Shown one piece after another: positions 10,796-23,383 of a stretch of 64,000 bases of DNA (positions are counted from its first letter, which is position 1; every line of letters begins with the position of its first letter). Source of the stretch: Pisaster brevispinus (taxonomy: Eukaryota; Echinodermata; Asteroidea; Forcipulatida; Asteriidae); assembly GCA_023634235.1 (NCBI GenBank), contig JAMKCF010000004.1, positions 20,988,027-21,052,026 of the forward strand. The letters are read 5' to 3'. The notes beneath the pieces were generated by a model. The model saw nothing but the letters and a program-made list of their open reading frames with translations. It was not told where the DNA came from and made no database searches. The translations under genes and the position numbers were made by a program.

Positions 10796-11019
10796 AGGGT
10801 GTTTGGTGAACCAGAAACACCGGGGTTAGCCCCTACTCTTCCACAATGTGTTCTGGGTTCGTTTTACGACGTGCACTGCCAATCCTAGTACAAGCGGCTT
10901 TCGGCTTAATGTCCCATCCGAAGGACAAAATGAACTATGGTAAAGATAATTGCTCAAGGACAGAAGTGCCACGACCGGGACTCGAACCCACACTGATCAG
11001 AAAGTCGCGCTCAGCCAAG
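10796..11019 (-). mobile_element. tRNA-derived SINE, partial
   Basis: The right end, read on minus, holds a tRNA-Leu-like head with B box GGTTCGAGTCCCGGTCGTGGC. The body (ACACCGGGG..., GGCTT..AATGTCCCATCCGAAGGAC, TTGCTCAAGGACAGAAGTG) is shared with 14265-14527. The A-box side of the head is degraded. Confidence 0.65.
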
Positions 11020-11489
11020 TAAATGTTTGCATTCCTGCACCTTTGTGGTAGGATATAACTTTTTTTAAAAAGTCTGTACTCTGTTATAATATCAGGTCTT
11101 ACTAATTTTCGTTTCCTGTTCTCTTCGCCATTGCATACCTACGTCATTGAAGCAAAACTTAATAACTTGAAATAAAAATTACCGGTAGGTGCCCACAACA
11201 GAACTTCGTGCATTGCAACGGGAAAAGCAAGGTTGTCAGGAGTAGTTCCTTTGGCAAGAAATAGGGCAGGACAATATTAAAATTAAACTCATATCATATC
11301 CTGAGGTATTTGTTTTTTTTATGAAGGTCAGCAATGAAGAGGCGGCCGCTTTATTTAATAATAATACGACTGCTGCATAGATGTTGCACAAAATCCGTGA
11401 CTTTAAAGAGGTTTAAAAAGAGACAGTATTTGACCAATTTCCTCTCATACAGACTTAAAGCATTTGAGAAAAACACCGACTTCGTCACT
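11020..11489. other. Upstream flank of GPCR gene 2
   Basis: No separate gene. The reading frame of GPCR 2 is open upstream to an ATG at 11334, but the extra 52 residues are basic, not membrane-like, and are not shared with any paralogue. Confidence 0.45.
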
Positions 11490-12443
11490 ATGGAAGACAT
11501 ACTTGTTCTGCGTATCTACCAAGACATCGTTGGCATTATTGGGATCCTGGGCAATGGTCTGGTATGCTTCGTCATCTTCAAAGTACGGTCGATGCAGACT
11601 CGTACAAACGCCTTCATCTTTCATCAAGCTGTCATCGATTTTCTTGGCTCGGCCATCATTTTCTTGAGGAGTGAATTACCACTCCCCAGCCCTATTCCGA
11701 CCAACGCTCTTGGGTGGTTTCTGTGCCACGCGTGGTCATCCAGCTTGGTGCTGTTTTTCTTCTTTGTTCTATCAACTTTTAACTTGTTGGTACTGACCAT
11801 GGAGCGGTATTTTGCCATAGTTCACCCCTTCAAGTACCAGGCAGCATTCGCCACTTCGCCTAAGCTCAAAGTGGGTTTAGCTATGGCGTGTTGCTGGGTT
11901 CTTGACTCCGCCATTAGCTTCTATGGTTTGCTTATCTTCAAGGAGGAAGGAGGACTTTGTGTCTCAGCTCGACTCCCTGGATCCCAAACTTTAGGACTAA
12001 TTGCCGCTTTGCTTCAATACATTTTACCCGTTTGTGTAATGCTCTTCGCTTACACTCGCATCGGTGTGGAGCTGAAGCGGGGAGCAGCCCGTGTCGGCCC
12101 GGCACCAGCCCAGCATCGTCCCGATGGAGCAAACGCGCCGGACATGGCCGAGTCCCTCCTCCGGGCAAGACGCAACACCTTCAAGATGCTTCTGATCGTT
12201 TTCATCACGTTCTTGATCTGTTGGACACCGAACCAGGTCATCTTTCTCATGTTCAATCTTGACTTGGGTATCAAACTTCAAGGGTGGTTCTTTTCTCTTT
12301 CTGTAACAATGGTGGCCACTAACTCTTGTGTGAACCCGGTCATCTACGCCTTCAAATACAACCAGTTTCGCAAAGGACTTCGTCAAATATTTTGTAAGCA
12401 CATTGTTCAAGTTGATGATAACAGTATTGTAATGACTGGCTAA
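11490..12443 (+). CDS. Single-exon class A GPCR, array member 2
   Basis: 317 residues from the ATG at 11490 (MEDILVLRIYQD), the start shared by the family; an in-frame ATG at 11334 would add 52 residues without a signal peptide. All class A landmarks are present: LGNGLVCF, IDFLGS, LCHAW in TM3, ERY, GLCVSA in ECL2, ILPVCV in TM5, CWTP and NPVIYAF. TM4-ECL2-TM5 (about residues 125-180) is the most diverged of the six genes, and several substitutions (LKRG for MKRG, TRIGVE for IRISVE) are unique to it. ICL3 with VGPAPAQH and the following ARRNTFKMLLIVF match the paralogues almost base for base. It is in the same orientation as member 1, about 4.5 kb downstream. Confidence 0.93.
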   Translation: MEDILVLRIYQDIVGIIGILGNGLVCFVIFKVRSMQTRTNAFIFHQAVIDFLGSAIIFLRSELPLPSPIPTNALGWFLCHAWSSSLVLFFFFVLSTFNLLVLTMERYFAIVHPFKYQAAFATSPKLKVGLAMACCWVLDSAISFYGLLIFKEEGGLCVSARLPGSQTLGLIAALLQYILPVCVMLFAYTRIGVELKRGAARVGPAPAQHRPDGANAPDMAESLLRARRNTFKMLLIVFITFLICWTPNQVIFLMFNLDLGIKLQGWFFSLSVTMVATNSCVNPVIYAFKYNQFRKGLRQIFCKHIVQVDDNSIVMTG

Positions 12444-12604
12444 TACAATAATTGAGAATCCAAAGCACAAATGAGCTGTACTCAATCCACCATAACGCAA
12501 CCTACGGATCGCACACACAGATGAGCGTGTATATTACTTGCTCTTTTGATTAGGGTATGTATCATTGATTATTTTAGGTATCATTGAGCAGTTACAAAGC
12601 TCAC
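12444..12604. other. 3' flank of GPCR gene 2
   Basis: Short AT-rich flank without recognised elements. Confidence 0.4.
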
Positions 12605-12863
12605 GGCCCAGTTTCATGGCTCTGCTTACCGCCGAATTCTGCGCTCGCGATCACCATTCTCCGCTTACTGTGCAAACGCCGAATTCATGCTCTAGCTGTG
12701 TAAGCGAAAAAGCCTACAGTATCATTAAAGTACGCACGGGACTCAAGCAAAAACTCCCTGCTAACCTGTGAAATCCGCTCGATGTAAGCGCTGAATTCCC
12801 TGCTTCCGTCTATAAACGCCAAATCTTTTCTTATACGGATAAGCGGAGCCCTGAAATTGGGAC
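12605..12863. mobile_element. MITE with GGCCCAGTTTCATGG ends
   Basis: The left end ggcccagtttcatggctctg is mirrored at the right by agccctgaaattgggacc. Internally it carries CCGAATTC blocks and CTTACNGTGCAAACG. Inverted relatives are at 39853-40088 and 44945-45126. Confidence 0.65.
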
Positions 12864-14264
12864 CGATCTGTACACGTCAATCTGACCGGTCAATGTTGTG
12901 AAGAATTTTTTCGCTCTTTTTGAGGGCGACGAGGACGCGACTTTCGTGTTTCAAATTTGCAAATAGCGACGAATGCTCTTGAAATGTAGAAATGTTTGAG
13001 ATCTAGACATGTGCCTGTGGTGGTTCAATGGTGTACAATTACGCCCTCTTGTGTGCATAGTAACTAGTGCAGTGCAAAGCGCTCTTACGATAGTCTTGTG
13101 TTATGGGTGTTGTGCTTTCATCTGACATCAATCACCCCTATGCCTAAGACAAACCCCAAAGTTAAGGAAGTAACAATCTCAACTCAAAAAGACTGACATT
13201 AAAATACGGGAAAAAACATTTTGAGCTTATTGCACCAGGCAAAAGGGGAGGGCTAAGAATAACTAATTGTGGTCAAATGTCATACAGCTGCTTAAAAATA
13301 CAATAAGCAAAGCACAGCACATTACTATGGTTATCGGAATAATGTTTATATCATTATACACTGTTTTTTGTTTTTGTTTTGTCTGTCTCTCTCCGTTGGT
13401 TATGACAAAAAGAAGCAAAAAAAGGTCCTCTATGAGAAACTTTAGAGGTGACAAATTAATCAAGGTTTGTGATTTATAAGTATTAAATTTTACTTATTGA
13501 GTATTGATGTTGCAAGCAATCTGACATTTCGCAGAGCAAGATCAAAAATTTAATATAATGTATTTCTTTATTGTGTCCGCAGTAACAATAATACTGAAAA
13601 TTGCGTTCCACTGGCCATGGGAAATATAACAACTCACAAAAACAGACATTTTATGATAAATTAAACCACGATTACAACAAACTTACAAAATTGGTATATG
13701 CCTTTGAAAAAAAAAAGATGTGAATAGCTTGAATAGTGAATTGCTTAAATTCACTTTAGGCTAATAATAATTATAAACTATTAACTCAACAATACTCGTC
13801 CAAACTTGATGAAAATGTGTGCTTCGTGTTTGGACAACAAACACTTAGCGCACAAGAAACGAGTTTTTTTCCCTACCTTACAACATCAGATGACGATAAG
13901 ATCTTTACATTCCCATAAGACTACGATTTGTTGCAGCGTTTTTATTCTTTTCCTGTTTGTATGCCTCCTTAAGGGGTGATCCGCCACCACAGTGGGGAGT
14001 TTTCGTTATTCATCATGACAACTTCCTCTGCAGTCAATGGTACCTCTTATACTACCCCTGATCTAGGGCAAACCCGTATGAGCTTCAACCAGATGATTTA
14101 GCTGGAACGAGGCTAAAGAGCTAAAATTAATAATAATAGGAATAGTGTACATTAGCGCACCATGTCTGTCATAAAGGACACTCCTGGCGCCGAAATATTA
14201 AATTTTGAGGACCTTATTATAAGAATGACTTTATGAGATCATAATACAACACACTGCAAGGCAT
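12864..14264. other. Intergenic, no gene seen
   Basis: AT-rich DNA. No domain or RNA gene was recognised. Confidence 0.4.
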
Positions 14265-14527
14265 GCAGGGTGAGGTGGGGCATAGTGCAGCCAGATCAGC
14301 CAGAAACACCGGGGCAAACCCTTTCTCTTTTGCGACAAGTGTAATTGGGTTCTTTTACGTGCATTACACAACACACGGGACCGACGGCTTTACGTCCCAT
14401 CCAAAGGACGAAGCAGTAATGGTAAAGTGTCTTGCTTAACAAGACCGGGACTCAAACCCACACTCTGCTGATCAGAAACACCAGAGCTTGAGTACGGTAC
14501 GCTTGACAGTTCGGCCACGACACGCAT
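14265..14527 (-). mobile_element. tRNA-Leu-like SINE
   Basis: Read on minus, the head begins GTGTCGTGGCCGAACTGTCAAG and ends with B box GGGTTTGAGTCCCGGTC, as in a tRNA-Leu with a long variable arm. The body contains the reverse of CGGCTTTACGTCCCATCCAAAGGACGAAG and the ACACCGGGGC block. It is more complete than the copy at 10.8-11.0 kb. Confidence 0.7.
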
Positions 14528-17145
14528 ATAAATTTGCAGTCACGGAGAACGTTCATCACAAAAAAAGAAGGAGAAAATAAATTTCTTGCCATGGGCAATT
14601 CAAACGGAAATATTCAGCAAAATCCCTTCACGGTTGAGTTGTTAATAAATGACATTTACGAGTGCTGACATTTTATGTAGCCTTATTTTACTTATTTATG
14701 TTTTTCTTGTTTATCATGGGGAAACCTTTCAGTGAAGCACAGCTTTTCAACGGTGCCCAGCATTTTACAAACAATCATTGTTAATAAAAACAGAAAATTG
14801 TACGGGACAATACATCTACAAAGATATTACAGAGACTAACAAAAGCCAAAATACTGTGAGGCAAGGTTGGTAAAATCAATACATTGCAGTAACAAAAACC
14901 GAGGACAATCATGACCATACTGACATTGACAATAAATCAATATGAATATGTTGATGCCAGGCGTGCCAAAGCCTTCCAAACTATTGAGATCATTGTGTGT
15001 CAATTTTGGGGATGGCTCTTTTATAAATATATATAGTGATTTAGTTCGCTTTTGGGCAATCCCTAGGCTGCTTCGTTTGTTTTTCGGTTTTCTACATCTT
15101 CCTCTATTGGTCTGATTGTTTTTCTAAGTTTTCTTAAAATTTAGAACTGATTTCCTAACTAAAAATAACGTTATAGTCAATGAATGTATTAAACAGCCAC
15201 TACATACAGCGAATTTCTTAGGGACAACTATTTTTAAATTATTTATAATGTGTTTCTTCATCATTTTATTGTAGTTTGATAATTTGACACGTCTGAATTT
15301 TTCGTAATTATCGAACAAAAAATTTGGCCCAACCGCAAGGTTTTGAAAAAATGGCTACACTTCTGCCGTTGACGGCGTTCTTCAAAATGACATCACTTTG
15401 ACGTCATTTGTGGGAGGTTGCTTTGTTATACCTCCATGTTGCAACAAAGCGGCTATACAAAACGGAGCTCCTACAAATGACGTAACATGACAGATGACGT
15501 AACAGGGCGTTTTGCGAATCTTTCTGAAAAGCACAGGAGAAGCGTTTTCAAAACGATGTTTTCCTTACAATTAAAATATATTTAAATTTAATTTTATGAG
15601 AACTCAATTTCCTTATTGATTAAAAAATAATAATAATAACTAAACTTCAGCAAAGATCACTTTGCCGTTTTCGTTCAAGCTGGTATTTAAAGAAAAGGAC
15701 GATAATTGGAAGGAAAAAAAGAACATAAACGTGTTCTGAAAAAAAAGATCCGTTTGTTTCAGAGTCTTGATGCGGTGTACCTTCCTCCATGGTCAGACTG
15801 ATTTGAAAGGCCGAAGATCACCAACGAAATAGTGCGCGAAGAACAGAAACGTAGACTATGATAGCAGCAAAACACGGCCGTGCTCTAAAATTGATTGATT
15901 ATGACGAGTTATTATTATTTACCTAGACAATGTGGAGTTACTGGTAGTTATTGTCGAAAATCGCACAATTTGCAGCCCAAGAACCCAAGCCTCAAATGAC
16001 CCCTCTTGTAAACTCTTCCGAATCTCAGATGTAATGGTTTTCTGGCATTTTCCGAGCTCTGCCATCTTTGACTTCGACTTGAGTTCCGTCAACAGGGCCC
16101 TTGGCCCTAAACAGGACTTGCCATCTGTGCTGTACTACACTGTAGTGTAATACGATGTGAAAGGCGCCATGGCTAGTGTGTCCGCTGATAGTCAAGCATT
16201 TGATATTAAAACTTGGCCAAACTAAACTTTAAAAATTATCAAATATAAAAACTGTCCTCAAAAACTATGCGATTGTTATTTTAAGCTAGTTCCCGTTGGA
16301 AGTTTAAGTTGAGGTTTTCGTTTTGTGCGCTGTTTAACAGGAACGCAACGCGCTGGAAAATGGCGCCCCCATAGTCTGGCTTGCGCGTTTGAAGCAAATG
16401 GTACGACGAAAACCAAAGTGTTTGGCCGTCACGAATCATCACTTACCTAGTAGAACGAAATCCAGCTACTTGTAATTCGTATTAATTATTTATTAGTATG
16501 TTTTAAAAATAAAGTCAAAACGAACCCGTTTTTCTGTGATAAAATTTAAGCCATTGTTTGAAATTGTAATAAGATAATAACAAAGTTCGTCATAATGGTT
16601 TTAGCCTTTAGTGTAATTCAATGTTTAGTTTCACCCCCGTCTGAAGGTTTAAAATGTACAAGGATTCCACGAGATATATTTGCCATAACAGATACGAGAT
16701 GTATAATGTGATTATTACCTAAGATAAAATCTACTTTGAGACTTGGTGGGTTCGAGAAAAGGTTATCAATGCTCAAAAGAGATTTCATCAGTTTACTTAT
16801 AGTTTATCTCACGATCTGTTTCCACCATTCCCTTCAAGTGTTTCGTATACTTGATTTCATTTAATTAAAATGTTCTTATAAATGTCACTAGTGCCATTCG
16901 TGGTCCTTTCATTCGAAATTTCAAACAAGGTGCACCAATGTGAAATAAATTAAAACATTATCACATTAAAAAAAACCTGTCAGACTGTTGATGAAGTCTA
17001 TATTGTAATGTTGTATTGTGTCTTTTCCTTTTTGGTGTGTAATTTTAGCCCTTCGCAGTAGAAAGGATAAAGGTATTATACAGGATTTGTCAGGATAAAA
17101 AACATAATTGATTAATTTTTTTTTGTCTGAAAGCTTTTTGTTTAT
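14528..17145. other. Intergenic, no gene seen
   Basis: 2.6 kb of AT-rich DNA. Open frames up to about 72 codons show no recognisable domain. Confidence 0.4.
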
Positions 17146-17450
17146 GAAGTTCATTACTAGAAACATTTTTTTTTCTGTGAAATATTTCCCTCTGACATGA
17201 AGTAATATTCGAGAAGTATCTTTTTTTTTAAACTTTAAAAACGCATCAGCTGATTTCGGTTGTTATAACCAAAATTACGGACAATGCTGGAAATTTTGCA
17301 TGGCTTTCGCTATTTTCTTTTGACTCCAACTCCAATTTTCACAGAATTTTCACGGAATGTTCACAGGTTTGTTATTTCATGCATATGGTTGATCACATAA
17401 AATACGAATACTGTCAGTGACTGCTTTGTCAGCTCTACAATCCTGTCTAA
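17146..17450. repeat. Dispersed repeat, copy 1
   Basis: Shares an ordered set of blocks with 25814-26135: TATGAAGTTCAT..TAGAA, CAGCTGATTTCGGTTGT..AACCAAA, TTCACAGGTTTGTTATTTCATG, GGTTGATCAC and TTTGTCAGCTCTA. No coding capacity is seen. Confidence 0.6.
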
Positions 17451-18474
17451 GTACAGATTACATTTTTAGGGATGTATCTGTATTTTATAGTACCGCTGAA
17501 ATACGGAAATAACATAAAACTCGAACATTCTATCCTTTCAACCCTCAGACATTTTTTTCCTGAAGCTCTGGCCTTGCTTGCCAACAGAACAAAAGCTCGG
17601 CAAGCCACACCCCTATTCCCCTGACATTATCTGTTCTTCTCTCAATCACACGTCCTAGGTTTCCATTGGTCAAAGCGGCAACTCTCCAGAATATAACCCT
17701 CAATCTGTCACTGATTACCCTGTCTTAATCGTAACCCCACTGAGGCATGGCGGAGTCACGTAGATGTACTTGAACATTGTTCATCGGACAGCGTACATGT
17801 ACATCCCATGGGTACTTTTATAAGGTTTGCCTCGAAATTCTTGAGTCTATAAAAAAAACTGTGACTTAGGGGGTTGCTACCAAGACATATGGATGTTTAT
17901 AAGGTGGGAAGAATGACCCAGTGACCCAGTGACCCCCCAAAATTATATTACTCGTACAACAAAATCAAAATCTTACTAATTTATTTCACACCGCTCCCAC
18001 TGCCGGGGTTCTAAACTGTTCGCTCGGCCCCGACGGTTTCATCGAAGATCGCTGGGATGGGTTAATGAAGTTGTACATATTCTTGTTCCGGATGTAGTGA
18101 TGCATGATGGGAACGATTGTACCACTGATCCGGGCGCAATATAGACTGAGCAAGTCTCGCGCGTAATCGAACATTTTTTTGGGACCACTTTGGTCCATTC
18201 TACATTTGCGTAAAGGCAAAAAACTCCCACACTTTAAGGGGTCCCAATGTGCTGATAAATATCGCCATAGTGCCATACGTGGTCATCTCATTCAAAATTT
18301 CAAACAAAGCACCAACCCCAACGCCTTTGGATGAGGTGCTGGTTCCTAGCTAATCTATAGGTAAAAAGCGAGATAATCCGCAAGAGGGCGGTATTTTATC
18401 AAACACAGTTGTTACCAGTGATCTCTTTCAATATAATAGAGATCAACGGTTGATACTTAGTCAGCCGTATCCAG
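17451..18474. other. Intergenic, no gene seen
   Basis: Nothing recognised. A block near 18420-18450 (AATATAATAGAGATCAACG) is weakly mirrored by 18543-18558. Confidence 0.35.
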
Positions 18475-18615
18475 CCTCGTTCCCAGGGGTGATCAATCTC
18501 GCCGCGCCATTTGTTGCCTTGTTTTTCAGTACATCCTGACCATTGATCTCTATTGGGTTTAGTGACGAGAGAGGTATCGATACGGCGCGCTGCCCATGGT
18601 TGTGAGGCTGGGCCG
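18475..18615. repeat. Relative of the composite repeat at 39.1-39.85 kb
   Basis: GTTCCCAGGGGTGATCAATC...GCCGCGCCAT and GACGAGAGAGGTATCGATACGGCGCGCTGCCCATGG recur in inverse orientation at 39600-39640 and 39160-39210. It is a fragment of a dispersed element. Confidence 0.55.
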
Positions 18616-20566
18616 TATCCGAAATGTCTGCTACGGCTACGGCTGTTACCAGGTATAGGGCGTTGATAAGGACATCTTATACTTCAACGCATGATGACGT
18701 AGCTGTTGCCGCCAATGCAGACTCAGCCGTGGACCCAGTCTCCTCACGTGACCGCGTCTTGAGATGTTACTCCGCCCTTAAGACTGTTGATAAACGAACC
18801 GCGCTGGTTGGCATTGACGGCCGATTTAATCGTGTTAAACAGCTGTGACCAAATTCGACATTTCTGCAAATTCAGTGAAAAACAAACATCCCATGATTGG
18901 TTGTTTTATTCCCAACAAATTCAACACCAATTTGTGTATGTTTGTGTAACATTGTAATTTACAAATTGTGAATATCTGCATGTTTTGGCTTTGTATTTCT
19001 GACATCCCATCCCTTGGTTGGCAAAACCTCGGGCTGTGAGTTGCAGTAGAAAGGTCTACAAAAACTCTACAATAGTCCTTTCATGGGCAGCGTGATAGAG
19101 TACCATTCGTTATCATAATTCCAATCGTTATATTATCATGTTCGGATCGAGGATGTGTAGACCTATAGTTGTAATCATTAACATCGAGCACTTCTTTCTC
19201 TAAATCTATATGATGCATACGAGCAAGCTCTCAATTTCAAAACAAAAAAAGGACAAATAAAATTATAAGGACTCCACATGGAAATTCTAAAGACTGGGAT
19301 GCTCCACAAGGAAATTTGTGTACAACGTCTATGGGAAACTAAGGGACAATGGAAAGAACAATTAAATAATGCTCCACAAGGATGCATTTTTGAGAATGTG
19401 TGATAGAGTGTAGCCTGATCACTGTTTTTGTGTGTGTGTCGTCTCAAGAGTGTGGCGTATATATAGGCCGTGATCTTAACTCCCCGGTAGTTTTCACAGT
19501 CAGCCTGGCTTAGTAGGGAGTTAACATCGAATCGTATGTCAATATTATGTATTAATATATTTGTGAGATAAACCATGTCCTTTTCAAAACAGTTTCATTT
19601 GCCTTAAAAATGTGTGAGTTGTATTTCCGTTTGGCTCTTAGATAGAGCCATGACACTAGCGTTACTTTGTATTTGATATACTGTTTTCATCAGTATAAGG
19701 GTCACAGATTGGTTTTTGCTGATTTACGGCAAAAATTATACAGACAGATACAATAAAAGTCACATGTGAGAGTTCCAGCTGAATACAGAGTTGATCTTTA
19801 AATTGCTGTGTCACGTTATTTTCACACGAACGTCAAATCCATCTATTCGTTGAGCGAGGTGGCAGTGGGTACCAACCGCGTCTCTGGCCGCAGCATTCGC
19901 AAACGGACACCATCCTCCGAAATCTGAGACGAGATGCATGAATCGTTCATCAGATCAAAATGTTTTGGGCTGGAAAAGTATCCAAAACATATTACTTTGA
20001 AGGGGGGTCCTTTCTCAAAATAGTTTATAATATCAACAGCTGCAGTGCTTCTCACCAAAATTGTCTATGGTAAATAATTTACCAACTTTTGCCCCTACCT
20101 TTAAATGATGAACAAGATTGCAACGGTTGCTATATACATGATTCGATTCGTAAACTCATTCAATTTAGCTGCGAAATACCTTCAGTCGATGCCAACTTGG
20201 CCGTCATTATTTGTTTGAAACAGAAGGGTAAATAATTTATTACCGGAGCCGATGTTTGTGCTTTTCAAAAACAATGATATTCCATTCAACTTTATTACAT
20301 CACTTTTTAAAACAAATAATAATTCGGGTAGAATTGCCTTCCCATGGTGCGTTTAAAACATGACACGTGGCCACTTTACATAATGACATAATTCAACTAT
20401 TTTGGGATCACCAAGACGTTTAAAACACTGAACAGAGGAAATTTCAGCGATTTTTTTTTAAGTTTCACTAAAAACGACATTGACAAGAGTTGTAATAATG
20501 AGCACGTTGTCAAGGCGTATGTGTTTATGTTGATAATAAACCACGCCGGAAACTAAAACTTCACAT
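18616..20566. other. Intergenic, no gene seen
   Basis: No supported gene. The longest minus frame (19178-19576, 132 codons) has no recognisable domain. Confidence 0.4.
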
Positions 20567-20763
20567 GGGCCCAATTTCATAGAGATGCTTAAGCAGATAA
20601 TAGTTGCTCTTGAAACAATTTCTGCTGAGCTTAAAATAAACAGGGAACCAGTCACTAACAGTGCACATATCATGGCATGTTGACTGGTAACCCTTTTCCA
20701 GCAAGTAAAATTGTTTGGTGCTTAGTAATTTTTGGTTCTTAATGATCTCTATGAAATTGGGCC
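20567..20763. mobile_element. MITE with GGGCCCAATTTCATAGAG ends
   Basis: The left end gggcccaatttcatagagat and the right end atctctatgaaattgggcc are reverse complements. It is 197 bp and non-coding, with internal GCTTAAG and AAGTAAAATTG blocks. Confidence 0.8.
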
Positions 20764-20872
20764 GTGTTCAATGCGATCTTGTGTATAGTGGTTGTTTCGT
20801 TGTGCGTACCATCTTCAATTTATTGACAATTTGTTTTATCAGGCTAAGTCATTTTTACTTCACCAACAAGAC

Positions 20873-21256
20873 TTTAAGGCAGGGTATTCTTTTGGTAATT
20901 GTCAAAGACCAGTATCTTCACTCGGTGTATCCCAACATATGCATGAAATAACAAACCTGTGATAATTTTGACTCAATTGGTCATCGAAGTTGCAAGAAAA
21001 TAATGAAAGAAATAACACCCTTGTTGCATAAGAACTGTGCTTTCAGATGCCCGAGAAAGGCCTCTTGCCCGAAAAGCCTTTTCTCAGATTCAAATTTGTG
21101 GGTGGAAAATTTCCTCTTTCTCTAAAACTACATTACCTCAAAAGGTGTAGTTTCTAAAAATGTTTTATAATAGCAACAGCTCTCCAGTGCTCCTACCAAG
21201 TCAGTTGTACGGTAGTAAATGTTTCGAGTAATTACCAAACATACACCCTCCCTTTA
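20873..21256. mobile_element. MITE-like element, TTTAAAGG ends (copy C)
   Basis: It begins tttaaggcagggtattcttt with TTTGGTAATTGTC next, and ends AATTACCAAACATACACCCTCCCTTTAA. Internal blocks (CTTTCAGATGCCCGAGAAAGGC, CAACAGCTCTCCAGTG) match 38203-38595 and 44067-44450 in the opposite orientation. Confidence 0.7.
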
Positions 21257-22032
21257 ACAATATTAGCTACCGATCCCGACTACACTAATACGAGGTTCTG
21301 GTATCAACAAACTACTTGCACGGTAGATTTGTCTGATTTGCACCCTTGAACAATTCTAAGCGGATATAATTCATTCTACAAGAATACAAATTACCTTTAT
21401 TATCAAGTATTTGATTTGATGGACGTATTGATTAAAGACAACCTCCAAGAACATCATTTTCTAGTCAAGAAATTTGATAAAATGTGTTTACCTAAAGCTA
21501 TAGAAGCGGAAAACTGATTGGCCTTTTCAATCCCCGTGTACATTACAAGATTGTCCTTCGCAGATGTTGTTATAAATCTCAGACTGCATGCCAGAAACAA
21601 TATTTTATTGGTCTTTTTCAGTCCTGTGACTTATCCAGCTATAGATAGCGTTTCAGGGTCGGGCTTTTATTTATCTATAATTTGTTATTTTATAGTTGTC
21701 GAGTAATTTTTATGAAACCTGCCAAACATATTCAGGAATTACTAATTAGGTCCACAGATGGTGACTTTAACAAGTCACAAATTCGCCACGTGGCTTCTTT
21801 TCTCTTCTTCTTCTTCTTTTTCTTCTTTTTCACAATTTTTTTTTTTTAAATTGTATGAATTTCCCCTCTAATTTCTGAATTTTGTGTCCAAATGCTATAA
21901 AATTATATTTGATTACTGAGATCACCCTTGGGGTACTATAATCAATAGCACAATGTATAGTTAAAATTGGTATTTTAAGTGTGTCCTTTTATGAATGAAT
22001 CAGGCTGCCAGCTGAATGCAAGGATGAGGTCA
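21257..22032. other. Intergenic, no gene seen
   Basis: Contains a TTC-rich pyrimidine run near 21800-21845. Confidence 0.4.
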
Positions 22033-22142
22033 GGGTGCGTTTTCGCGGCTGTAACCAATAACTGTTTCGGTCATTGACTAGTGACTAAACAGTGGCCAAG
22101 TCAACCGAAACAGTTATTGGTTACGACCGCGAAAACGCACCC
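22033..22142. repeat. Long hairpin, 38-bp arms
   Basis: GGGTGCGTTTTCGCGGCTGT... is followed after about 35 bp by its reverse complement (one mismatch: ggctgt versus acgacc). The palindrome would form a strong hairpin and is probably a small MITE. Confidence 0.75.
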
Positions 22143-23383
22143 CTGGTTGACACTCTCTACGGTATACTTCTTGGCCCGAATGTTGGAAATTATCTTGTTG
22201 AAAATAGTCCATTGATAAATAAAAACACCTGAAAACACAAAACCCAAAACCCAAGATGACAACCGGATATTGTGGCTATTTTAAATTCCCACAGAGTATT
22301 CAACACTACCACGTGACACATCACTACCACTTTGAGGGATTCAAAAACAAATGGAGATTTTGTTTAACAATTCAGAAAAAAAAGACGTTCAAAAAGGTGG
22401 GACCCAGGGTTAAAAATGGTTAAGCCATAGATACATTTTGGGAAAGGTCAGAAAGTTTGGTGACAGGTTAGTGATGGATGAAGCATGAAAAAGTTGCATG
22501 CAGAAATATGCCTGATCTTGGGTTGGATTCACGGTTTACGGAATCCTTACGGAATCCTTACGAGGCCTTGTGAAAGTACGGAACTCCTTAAGGGACTGGC
22601 GAAACAAACTGATAAAGGTAAAACAAATAAATAAATGCAATTACTTCGTTCACTTCCAATGTTTTTTACCCGTCCCTTTTTGGGCTCTGTACAAAAGAAA
22701 TTAACTGTTTGAAAAAATAGTCTCAGCTATTCCCAGATTGTTTTATATGAACATTGCTGCTAATAAGGAGTTTAGGGGAGGGGGGAAATGACTCCGTGAC
22801 CCCCCCCCCAAAAAAAAAGAGAGATATTGTTCAATATTTTTTCTATTTATCCTGAAATCTATCCCAGTGGTACGTGTTTTTCCGTACTACACAAATGAGT
22901 TTTTGGAGTAAACAAAACCTGTCACAGTAAAAGAAATATGTATTTATTTATTTGTTTATTTATTTATATTTATTAGGCTAGTTTATTTATTTTCAAATAA
23001 TTTTCATTACATCTGGCACATTTGGAATTTGTACTAGAGGATTGTACAAATACAAACTTATCTAGATTGGCTCCAATGTGACAGGAGGGATGGGGGAGGG
23101 CGGTGGGGCGGGCGGGCAGAACATAGGTAGCATATGGGTTGGGATTAGGTAATGGGTGTTCTGTGGGGGTGCGCTGGTGGTTGTTAGGGGATATCAAACT
23201 TACTTTGAAACCTGCTCTGGTGCACAGAAGTAGGAAAACATAGGATACCTGTAAATTGCACTTTAGATAATAGATAATTGATACGGTAACACGAATCACT
23301 AGGCCTATACTAACTCATGACACAGATGGTTTTAAAAAGGAAAACTGAAATGATCGTTACCTTTTTAGTTATGACACAAATAT
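22143..23383. other. Intergenic, 3' flank of GPCR gene 3
   Basis: No gene seen. A (TATT)n-like simple repeat is at about 22937-22975 and a G-rich patch at 23085-23175. Confidence 0.4.

Noticed and set aside
18624..18848. 74-codon frame starting MSATATAVTR
   Set aside because: Built from a repetitive GCTACGGCTACGG end of a dispersed element; no domain.
19178..19576. 132-codon minus frame containing NYRGVKI, considered as a LINE reverse-transcriptase fragment
   Set aside because: Only a chance heptapeptide; no other RT motifs (no YADD, no palm blocks) nearby.
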